Source: Alitta virens
Lineage: Eukaryota; Annelida; Polychaeta; Phyllodocida; Nereididae
DNA: 64,000 nt
Assembly (NCBI GenBank): GCA_932294295.1
Contig: OW028574.1
Location: 13,650,215 to 13,714,214, forward strand
Direction: 5' to 3'
In this document: positions 26,301-38,300 of the stretch, piece by piece
Layout of the letters: every line of letters begins with the position of its first letter
Position numbering within the stretch: position 1 is the stretch's first letter
Program-made: the position numbers and the translations under genes
The notes under the pieces: generated by a model
The model's database searches: none
Told to the model about the DNA's origin: nothing
Seen by the model: only the letters and a program-made list of their open reading frames with translations

Positions 26301-29300
26301 TTATCATTTGTTTTTTTTTACAGAGAATGTAGGTCCAAAAGATGTGGCCAAAGCGTCATCAGCCGATTCTGTGAACCTCAATGCTAAGGACTCCTCTGAA
26401 CAACAAGCCCCTGTGTCTGCCAGGTAAGCAAAATATGCTAAACTTATATTTCATGCTGTGTGTGGATAAACTATTTGTTACTTTAATGCATGAGGGCCCA
26501 GTAAATATAGAAAAGCATAAATAGGACCAAAATTTCTTGTATTGATCAAAGTGTGTCATATTTTGAAAACAATTTTGAATAATTGTGGTTTGCAGAAAAA
26601 AGATAAGAAATAGTTATATAAATAGCATGTGATGTCAACTGTATTTGGTCAAATAGTCTTTCCATTGTTATAATATACAGATCTGCAGCGTCAGCTGGCA
26701 GTTTGGGCACCTGGTCCGATGATGAAGATTCCTTGTTCTCTAGTTTGAAGGAGAAGAAACCATCTTTACTCCGACCACCAGCTGCTTTCGGTAACAATGG
26801 TATGTTTCTCTATTATTATGGTGTTCTACGAAGAATGTCATTGGATTTTTATTGTTCCCTGGAGGTTTGAAATTTTGATGGGGCTTGGTGAGAAATTTTT
26901 GGGAGGAAAATGCCTTTTGCGATCACCCTTTTCTAAATTATTTTGGAGATTTGAAATACAGACAGGCCTCCAGGAAATTATTGGATGCTGAAAATGATGT
27001 TTTTAAGCGGTGGCTGGTGTTGCCTTCTTTAAAAAGGGTGGGGGCCTAACTCAGTTGTAGCTCACTTCCAACCACTGAGTCTCGGATTAAATGGCTGGCC
27101 GAGCCTATGTTGGATGGCTGTTTCATCCTTCATCTCATTGCCATGGTCCCTGGCTGTCCTAAATAGCCCCTCAGGTGCAGAAATTCCGGACGTAGGCCTA
27201 AAGCCCTAACCTGCCCACTCATGCCTACTTAAAAAAGAGCTCCAGCTCTAAGGTTTATTGTGTCAATTTTCAGCTCCACCACCACCAATTGCTCCCAAAC
27301 CAAACCTGAAAGCAAAGAAATCAGAGGACAAGGACAGCAAATGGTCCGACAGCGAGGAATCACCAATCGCTAAGAAGCCTGAAACACCGGCTTTTTCCAC
27401 CTTCAAACCAGTCACTGCAACAGCAGCCTCTGTGGAAGCTGCTAAGAGTGAGAAGGATGATGAGGATGAGTCGTCCAGGTGGGATGTGAGTAATTGGTTT
27501 TAGATATAGTTTTTTTTCCTGTTTCTTACGTCTTATGAAGGCCAAACTTCTTTATATTGTGTTTTACTGAAATTTAAAAAAAAAAGCGAAATTTGATACC
27601 TGGATACAGACTGAAATTAAATTGGATAACTAGGCCTTAGTTTTTTCCAAGTAAGTTTAACTGATGAATTATTTAGCAACTGTGAAAGGGGAGCTATGTG
27701 AAACATACAATTAAAAAAAGTATGGCCTTACAAGAACTGTCTTCTTTAGTATACTAGTGAGATGTAGAATACTACTTTGTTTGGAAGATGGAAAGTACTA
27801 ACTGCAAAGTATAAAGTTACTCACACATGGTATAGACTAATTTGTACTTACATGTTTTCACTGATATCTGTTGCTTAATCATACCGTCTAACTCACTGGT
27901 AACAAACATTTGAGCTATATTAAATAGGTGCAATGGTATGGAGTTCATTGAAAATAAAAATACTTGTATGAAAGTTAATGTTTAATGGGAACTTGGGGCT
28001 TAGTGCAGTATAGTGGACCCAAATTTATATTTGGCGTCCATAGAAATATTAAATGTATCATTATTTTAACCAACACTCACCAAGTTTTGAAGCCCTTGTT
28101 CAACAAGAATAACATTTGCGAAGGGCAGCGGGGAAAAAATAAAATAAAAATAAAAATCGTTCTTGGCGTGAAAAATTAAAACCGCCACTGTTTGAGACGT
28201 TATTCGTTGAATTCAGGCATTTGACGTCATATGTATAGCAACGAGGCTCACTAAATATGGTCATAAATTTGAGTCCGCCATACTGCACTTTTTCCGGAAC
28301 TTGTTCAATATCAGTTAGTTTGGCAGTATATGTAGTCACTGTTTTTCGTAACTGTTCACACTCTCATACATTTTGTCTTTCTCACCTCACCTGCACATCT
28401 CTGGCTGTCGCTGTTTTACTCACACAAATTTCTTGACACAGTCTGACACTGAAAGTGAAGTTTACGAGGTATGACTGCGCTCATTTATTAACACTTATTC
28501 ACTTACTTTTAACTATTGCATGTTGCATGATTTTAATGCGATCCTGCCTGTTAGTCTTTAGTTATAATATTTTTTTATTGAGTGGTTTGTGCTTATTTTT
28601 TGTTTTATTTTTCTTTAACCCCCTTTTTGGTTCTGTGTGCACCTTCAACCATAACCCAACAGTCAGATTTTGATGAGGTATGATACAAAAGTTACCCTAT
28701 TTAAGTTGTAAAATCATTTCTTTTTTTCTCTCTCTTTTTTTTAAAATCTCTATTTCGGCAAGGAATATGAGTGTATCATAATTTCCTTCTTTTTTTATTT
28801 TTTTTATTGTGTTACACCCTTACATCCTTGAAATAATTTCCTTCTTTTATTTATTTTTTGTTACACCCTAAAATCCTTTAAATAGTATGAAGAATTACCA
28901 CTTGAGGAACCAAAGGTACAATGTATTATTCGTAATTATTACCCATTATACTTTCTTTAGGTTTTTTTTAAACTCACGTGTCTTTTTAATTTTTTTTAAT
29001 GACATCTCTAGACTGAATGCCCCCCAGCTTTTGAGCAAGCTGAGGTAAGACACAACCCCCACCTTCTACTGGTTCACATTCACCATTCACTCAACTTCCC
29101 CCTCAGAGAAAAGCTTTTATTTACTTTTTATGTATCCTTGTGTCTAGATTGAGGCAACTAGCAATGAACCAGCTCCTGTCTCAGAAGACAAGGTATAGCA
29201 CAATTGCTTTGCTTTTGTCTGATGACAGACTGACATATTCAATTTATTAAATTCCTTCTTCCAATTATTTTACCTTTTTAAACTTTTTTTTTGTTTTGCT

Positions 29301-32300
29301 AATTTATAAAATGTAGACTCTGAAAAGCACAATGTGCGAAACAGTTGAAGAAACTAAGGTATGACTCAGTTCCACATTTAATTTTTGGACAACCAACCCA
29401 TTTTTTATTTATTTTTTCTTATAGGGCTGCTCAGTTCTCGTGACCTAGGACCCGGAAATAAAAGCGCAATGCATGACATCACCAATACACAATACTAGAT
29501 GACATCATCAATAATTGAACTGATGTGAAGTTATGTATTGGTATTTCTGGGTACAAGGACACACGAGACCTGGCCAGCCTTATAAGTTCTGTTTTTCCCT
29601 TTGTTTCACCTATTTTATTTTTTTCCTTGCGTCTTTAGATTCAGGCAACTAGCAATGAACCAGCTCCTGTCTCAGAAGACAAGGTATTGCACAATTGCTT
29701 TACTTTTGTCTTGACAGACTGACATCTTTGATATATTAAATTCTTTACTCCAGTCGTTTTTGTTTTTTTTTAACATTTTTTACTCATTTTAAAATTTAGA
29801 CACTGAAAAACACATTGTGTGAAACAGTTGAAGAAACTAAGGTATGACAGACAGTTCCACCTTTACCTTTTCATTATATTGACCCGTCCATTTTTTATTT
29901 CTTTTTCTTTCCCTTTGTTTCACCTATTTTTTTCCCCTTGTTTTATCCCCGTTGCTAACAACTTAACACAGACTGACAGCTACATCCCAACAGTTGCTGA
30001 ACAGGTTTGATAATGACTTGCGAGATGTCTAAAATTTACCTTCTTTCTTTTTTTTGATAATGATGACACTGCCCTGAAAATATTTGTCATTGTCATATGA
30101 CAAGTGTATTACGATTCTTATACTTAAATCTTTCCATTTCAGAACAGTCAAGACTTGCCAAAGGACACCAAGAAAGCTTCCAGTGGAACTTTAAATGACC
30201 TGACTGCTGAGCAGCGAAAAGGTATTTCAGCCAACATCACTTTTCATGCTCATGTATTTTTTCTTTTCGTTTTTGATGGTACTTGTGATTGGTATGGCTA
30301 TGATTGTCAATCATGTAATGTTAAGATTGGAATTTAAGGAAAATTAAGTGTATGTGATTTGGTGTAACACTGTAAGTGCTGTACTTGTAATATCTGCATC
30401 TCGCAAGAATTTGGTTTAATTCAATTCTATGGCTTGATTGATATCGTGAATTTCAAATTTATGCATCATAGGAAACAGCAATACTGGTAAATATTTGGTG
30501 TTTACTAACCACTGCTTGTGTTGAAAGATGAATTTACCAATTTGCTTGTATAAATTCTTTATTGTTTTCCCTTGTGACGGCTTTTGCCTCAGCATTATCA
30601 TTTATTTCATTGGAGTTTTTGCACAGTTACTGTTGTTTACGAAGAAGTATTTGCTCAGTTTGTGCCCAATGGTAGTAATACCTTTTTATTGTTGGTATAA
30701 TTTGCATAATATTAATCTGTGATTGAAATTAAATTTTGCTAGCTACCCTTAAGCATCCTGGCTTGTATTTTGATTTTAACTTTTAAACTGAGCAAATTAG
30801 TTCTTTTTGATTTTTGACTGTGTGAAGTAATATAGGAAAGCTTTTAACATGTAGACCACCTTAAAGATGAGTGTGATCATGCTGTGACATTACCAACTGG
30901 TGCTGGTCTTCTGAATAATGTTTGAACCATTACTTTACATTTGATATTAACATAATATTGTGTGGAATTTTTAAAGAAAAGGTGGTGTTTGCAGAATGAG
31001 GACTCTTTGGTACCAGTTCACAATAAAGATGAACATCCATAGCTTTAGACTTGTTCCAAAATAATTGTTATCTTTCAATTTTACAATTGTGGATGAGTGA
31101 TTAGCTATAGTGCACATGCATTTTATCTGGTTTTTATATACACTCCTGCATCAAAACAACAGAAATCCAATACGGTTTCTCTCGTTCCTGCACTTGTCAC
31201 ATGCTGCTGTTGTTCTGAGTACAGATAACTCACTTTGGTTGTTAAACTATTTTCCAGCTATGATGGCAGAGCTAGGATTGGATGACAATGTCAGCGATGT
31301 GTCAGACCCTGAATTCAGCGACGACGAGGATGCTGCTGGTCAGAACGTGTATGCTCCATCTGGAAAGAAACAGGATGAGAGTGAATGGGACAGCACCCAG
31401 GCTTCTGAAGCCAACACACCTGCTGCCAAAGCTAAGGAGCCACCCATGTCTGCAAGAGTAAGTTATCTAGTGCTGTTATATTGACATGGTAATGCAGTGC
31501 TGAATTGTTGTCTTGGAAAGAGATAATGAGATAATTTTAAGATGTGCTTGTTTCTTAAATGTCAGACTTTGATTTCAATGGTAAAATATCTGAATTCAGA
31601 TTAACTAATAATACAATTAGATTTGATTCTTTGACTTCCTAATGGTCATATGGGCACTGTGCATTCTATAATATTTTAACAAACTGAATAAACACATCTC
31701 TGCCGACTTGGGCCTACAAGTGACCTGATACATACAACAAAAATTAGGCGCTTTAATAATGGTTCTTTTATTATAAATGTGTCTGAACATTTTCCTGTCC
31801 CCCCCCCCCCCCCCACACAAAGTCTTTTAATCAGAACAGCCCTTACAAATTTTTATCACCGTCGTGCATATTTTCCATTGAGACTGCCATGATTATATTC
31901 TTTTCCTCCACTTGTACTCTAGTGAGCTATATGTGGACTTCATCATGTTCCATATTATTCCTTTTGTTCTTTTTGGTGGTTAAGTATTTTTTTTAGAAAA
32001 ATTCCTAAATTTTTGTTGCTAGGATTCAACTGGTATTTCTACCAAACGAGCACCTCAAAAACAGGTAAGAGGTCATTTGTGTAATGTGCATGAGACTCTG
32101 TTCTACCCACATTGTCTCTCGGACTGTCCTTGTCGTGAACCATTGTTAACTGGAAATATTTCACTTTAAGTAATTTGTTTCCTACCATTACAAGCCTATA
32201 TCAATCATACCTACATTTTTCTTGAGGCAGGCTATATCAGTGCATTGTAATGATACCTGAATTTAATGCTTGCATTCTCAAAATTTTGCTTTGACCTTGA

Positions 32301-35300
32301 AAAGGTCACATTTCACTCTTGTCCATTCACTTTGATCACTTATTTGTGTCGCTGCTTTCCTCAGGGTTCCTCACTTCGGCATGTACATTTATTGCAGCGA
32401 CAGAAGGTGAGCTGTTATGTAAATATATATACCTGGAACACAGTTCTCAACTCCCGATTGTTTCTTTCCTTGTCTTTGCGGTCTTTGACCTCAATAGCGT
32501 GTCACAACAGATACTGTTTCTATAAAGGAACAGAAATGGTTCGGTCATTTTCCTTTGGTAGAATAAGATCATATAATGTACATTGCACTTGTACATGCCA
32601 TTGAACTAAGTTGTTGTAGAATTGAAAAAAATTCTTCAAACTCTTCAGATTGTGAACTGCTTAGAAGCAACAAAGACGGGTCAGTTGTGACAAGCATAGG
32701 AGGTCTGCAATTGATAATTTTCATTCTAGGCTAGGTTTCTTGACTGAGGTTGTTTCCTCTGCTGCATCTCCTTGCAAAACCTCTCATTTTTTGTGAATCA
32801 TCATTTGCTATTACTTGTTTCTCTCCGTATCTTGCAGCATGAACCACTTTTGTTAGTTTTCATGGTATCCGTGTTGTCAATCGTTATTAATTGTAGCGTT
32901 GTGATAAAAACTTGTAGACAGCTTATTTATATAATAGAGGTGCACTTAAAGTTTAGAGTTGAAGTGGCATGTTGAAGTGTTTTGCAATTTGAAATAAGCT
33001 GCGTGAGTGACTAGTCACTCGCGCAACATCACCTTTGGTAACTTTGCGTGAACTACTGCTGGCGGACCTTTATCAGTGGTTCATATAAACAGTTATACCA
33101 AGCATTTATAAAAAGCAAGGGTTCAATTGCAATCAAAGTATAGCAGATATTACATGGTGTTTCCTTTGAAGTTAGATTGCAAGTCAGCCAGAAGTAGTCC
33201 TGCAATCCCTTTATCCAAACCAACTCAGGTTAACCCCAACTTTTGGTGCGTGCATGAATCAGTGCACATGCAAAATCACGTTTGCGTGAGCGCTGCATGA
33301 GCGTGAATCAAATTTCAATCCCTGGTGTTCTGACACATAATTTCATATTTTGTACACTTGGGGCTTCATAGCAGTTCCTGGCTGGCATTCATGTGTATTG
33401 TGGAGCCTCTCATATATTGCATTGATGGCAGATGGAAAGGTGATTTGCTAGTGTATGGTTCTGAATGGTTGTCGTCATATTCAGTGTTAACTTTTGAATT
33501 TTTATTTACCAATGCAGCACCATGAAGAGAGTGACTCTGATGAGAGTCCAGCTGTCAAAGAAAATGTAAGCAAGCCTAAAGTCACTACAACACCTTAGCT
33601 GTCAGAAATCGCCTTTAACTCTCCAGCATTTCTAGCTTCACTCTCCCTCATTTTTCTCATAGTTCTGGGAATCTACTTTAAAAATTCTTGACCTTATCTG
33701 TTTATTTTCACAACTTCTGAAGCAAGTTTGGGGTTAATGCTAAGATCACTAGTATTTATACCAGTCACATTCTAGAATAATATGCTAAAATCACTGTATG
33801 GTGAACAGTCTATACTTGTCAGAGGCCGTAACATTCTCTTCTTACCTTTTCACTTTTTGCTCATTGAACGAGATATCTTACCATTGACAACATGTACATT
33901 TACCTGACTGTAGTGATCACTCATAGTGAAATTATTTACATTTTGTCAGCATGTTGACTTCATACATTGTAAATTTGATACACATTGGTGCTATTTTTAT
34001 TACTCAGTAAATTTACTAATTCATTTATAAACTTACTTAGTATGATGAATATTTGATATAAAGTAAAACCATATAAGAATGTATGATAAGACCAACATTA
34101 AGCTCAATCTTCGATTTACTTACTAAAATACATTTTTCCACACAGAATAAGTCTACTGGTGGGAAAAGGAAGTCTTTGGACAACAGTGGTTGGGACAGTG
34201 ACTCTCAAGTAAAATCTGAACATTCTGTGAAGAAACAATCATCAAATGCAAAAAAGCCAAACTCAGAGGACATTAGTAATTGGGACAGTGACTCTGGAGG
34301 GGCCGGGGAGAAAAATAGGGGTGGTGGAAAGCCAAAAGGTCATAAATTACCGATTAATGAAGCTGGGCAAGGGGAAGGAATTAATGCACCAAGAAAAAGG
34401 AGTATTGGTCAGAAAGGAGCGGCAGAAAAGCCGAACAATGACAATTCAGATAAAGACAGCAAGTGGGATAGCGAGTCTTCTTTGAAATCTAACAGAAGTG
34501 CTCGTCAAACTAAAAAGACACCTAGTTTGCAGAAAGCAGCTAGCGCCAGTGGTAAGGCTGGCAGTGTCGAGCAGGAAAGCGATTGGGATAGTGAAAGTCA
34601 TGCTCTGACAAAAGGAGCCACTGGGTTAAATAGTGAACCCAAAAAAAGGTTAAAGGAAGCAAATTCAAAGGATGGAAACTCAGAAACTGAGAGTGAATAT
34701 GATGATGAGATGGTAAATGCAGCAGTAGAGATGGCTTTGAGAAAGAGCTCCCTTCCCAACAAAACCGAAGAGACAAAGCAAAAAATTCAAAAGGAGCAAT
34801 CTGCAAGCAGCAGAAGTGAATCTGAAAGTGAATTTGACGATAATTTTATCAATGCTGCTGTAGCAAATGCAATCAAAAGAAAAGATTCACGACCTGATGG
34901 AGATGCAACCACTGCTGCTGCTGCAGGGACTATAACAAAACAACCATCAAAGACAAAAAATGCTGATGACTCTGATAAGAGCACATCAGAAAGTGCTAGT
35001 GACTATGATGATGATATGGTCAATGCAGCAGTGGAGAAAGCTCTAAAAAGAGCATCATTAAAAGATGAAGGAGTTCAAAATCAAGGACCTGATGCTGCAG
35101 CTGCTGCTTCTTCTGCCTCTGCTGCTGCAAGAAGGGATTCTTGGGATGACACTGAGCCTGTAGATGACAATGCGGCTCTTAGTGAGAGCAATGAGAGTAT
35201 TGCAGGGGGATATAATAATCTTTTCAATCAATCAAAAAGTAGGAAGTCTCTCGAGCCAGAGATAATTGATAACTTGGCCAACGAGAGAAGAGAAAGTCCT

Positions 35301-38300
35301 GGAAGCAGTGTAAATGCTTCTCAGAAAGTGCAAAATGTAAATGTGCAACCGCGAGGTTCTGCCGCAGGAGTTGCTGCAAAAATGGCCGTAGCAATTAGTA
35401 AAAAGGCTGATGAAGATTCTTCGCTCAGTTTGTCTGTATCTGATGAAGAACTGGACATCCCTTTACCAGCTTTGCAATTTTCTACAAAGACCAAAATAAA
35501 TGATGAAGCTGCAAAAGCAAAGAATGCACAGGTACTTGTAATTTCGTACTCAGATACAAATAGCTTAACACAAGAAGTTTCGAAAAAAAAATTTTAACTT
35601 AAAATCGAAAATAGGATAAGAATTACTGATGATTAATTGCTTAAAATAAGTAGTGTTGTTAGAGAGGCTGGTATAAGACATAGTTAACTTGATATAGATT
35701 TAAGCTAATGTATTAAAGAAATTTGACAATGATCACAGCAGGCAGGTAACCATCATCACAAGAAGCTATAATACATTGTTCCCTATAACACACTGGTCAC
35801 CTCATTAAGCGTAAACCATTCCATAAAACCAGTCCATAATATTTGTCTTAACTGGAGTTTAATTGGTATTCTTTAAACTCCTATTTATAAGCCTCAGGAT
35901 TCATGGGATGATAACAGCATCTCTGATGAAAAACCGTCTGTTAAACAAGTCACGCACAACAAAAATGAAAGCAAAGATTCAGCGAAGAAGGTATTTCAAC
36001 AAATCACATTGATCACTCTAGTGTTTGAGTTCTGTTCGAATTTCTGCATTCGATTTTTTTCACTGTTCACATTCAATTTTTATATTCTTACCATCGTTTC
36101 ATGGTTCTTTTGAATTCCAATAAGGGCGCATAGTATACCTTCTAGAAGAATTTCACTGATTCAGTTACCTTCTTGTACTTCACACAATCTAGAGAAGTGG
36201 TTCTCACTCTTCCCTCAGCCTGGGTTGTTTTCAAACTAGCAATCTTGAACACAGTACTCATTTGAAGGCTCTACATTATCACTATATACTGGGTCTATCT
36301 ATTTTTGTATCTTTGGACAAAATCACAAATGGTATTCTTATTGTTGACACTTTTGTTTGAAATGTTGCTTGAAATGTTGAGTTACGATGCTGTGAAATGT
36401 TGATTTGTTGGGTTTTTCTCGTTTTGTGTTCTACGGCATGTTGTTCTTTTAATGAATGCCTCTTGTCTTTCAGCATTTGGTAATACGATATGTGTTGTTT
36501 GTATTTCTATTCACTTGTTCTGTAATTTATGAATGTGTCCTTTTTTGTAAGTCTGAGGAACCAGTACATTCATCTCTCACTATCTTATACATGAGAAAAT
36601 TAATTATTATTTTTTATTGTGTTTATGGCTTATCATGTTCATTTGTGATTGTGTTATTTTGATTGATTGATGGCAATTTCAATTTCAGCCTGTTGAAATT
36701 GAGGACGCTGAACCTGTCCAGCCAGCTACCACCGTACCTGTTCAGGTGAGCAGTAAATGATCCTCCTGCTCTTACCTGTCCCTCATCACTTCAAGTCAAT
36801 TCTTTTACTTCTTGCTCACTTCGTATTCACTCCATATACTTAGCTGCATACCTGTCTCTCATGATGCTGTTTGTCTTCATTATCTCGTCTCCCCAACTGT
36901 TTTTTGCAACTGTTGAACACTCAAGATAACTACAGTGGAACACTGTCATTAAGATCACCGTCCACCCTACGTATAAAATGTTTGGTCTTAGTGCGGAACT
37001 AGGGTACATGTATCAAAAGAAGTCAGTGACACTGGCAGAGATAATAATGTCACCAGACATATTTGTTGTGTTACAATTGTGGCGTGCTCTTAATAGTGTA
37101 GAATACAATGAGGAGAGTGTGATTGAGTACAGCATTGGGTGAGCTTGATTTACCAAGCCTTAAGGGCATTCACACTGTCACGGATACTACCTACAAGTGA
37201 CCACATATGAAAATATTTTATTACTCTTGCTCATCCTTAGTCATACGTGATTCACTCGCCGAGCATTTCAAGGATACTCTAACTAATCTGTAGAATGCTC
37301 CTGGTAGCGCTAAATCATTTTTGGGGACATTCTATGAGTAAATTGTTTTTATTAATTACGTAATTCACTCAGGATTCCCTCGGCGAGCATTCTAAGTACG
37401 TTCTACGTATGTCCGTGGCCATCCTTGGCCATACGTAGCCACTGTCCATCCACTCGTAAACCGCTCGGCGGATGTCCGTCACCCACCCGTCGTCTTCCGT
37501 GCCCATCCTTAAACCACTCGCATGGGCGATCTACGAGTGGCTCACATATGCCTTACGTATGCCTTGCGTATGCTTGGCAACAGACATTCGGCGAGCATTT
37601 GACAGACTTCTGCCGAGCGATCTACGACTGCCCCATGTACACTCGTGGAAAAAATTAATACGTGATTAACAGAGCCATGAGTGACTGTGTGAATGCCCCT
37701 TTAGTAGTGAGATTCCACTGTACTTTTGGCTATAGTAAATTTTTACGTATTCCTGTAACCTGAAGATGTTTAGATGCTGTAGCCCTTATTTTGAAGTGTG
37801 GAGAGTGACTGTGGGTAAATAGAACTGGCTGTCCTTGCTAAACTGGGCTTTAAATATGTAGAATACTTTTGCATGAATCATATCATTTATAATTTCATCA
37901 TTGTGTTAGATGGAATCTCGGAGTATCCTGAATGTCATAAGCCCTCCCCCTGGTTTCAAAAATAGTTACGAGGTTAGTGTAATGTGCATGAGTGTTGTGT
38001 CCATTATGATATTTTGAAATTTGTGTATTGTGATTGTACATAATCATGTTCACAAGAAGGGGATGTATTTGACGCAATGCATATGAATTGCAGGCCCTCC
38101 ATGGTGCTGAACCTAAGCAAGTGTCTGATTTAGTTCGGAAGGTATGTGATGATGACGAACCAGAGGAGAAGTTGAATTGGCTTTGAACTATATTTATTCC
38201 ATGTAACTGCACTTTGCTTTGAAACTAATTCAGCACATCCATATTTATGCAGTTTGTAGAATTATCAGATGATGATGCTGAGGGTGGCATCTGGCTGAAC

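Noticed and set aside
32645..32692. Possible extra exon after CTCTTCAG in intron 25
   Set aside because: The candidate donor (GGGTCAGT) would break the phase-0 frame of the neighbouring exons.
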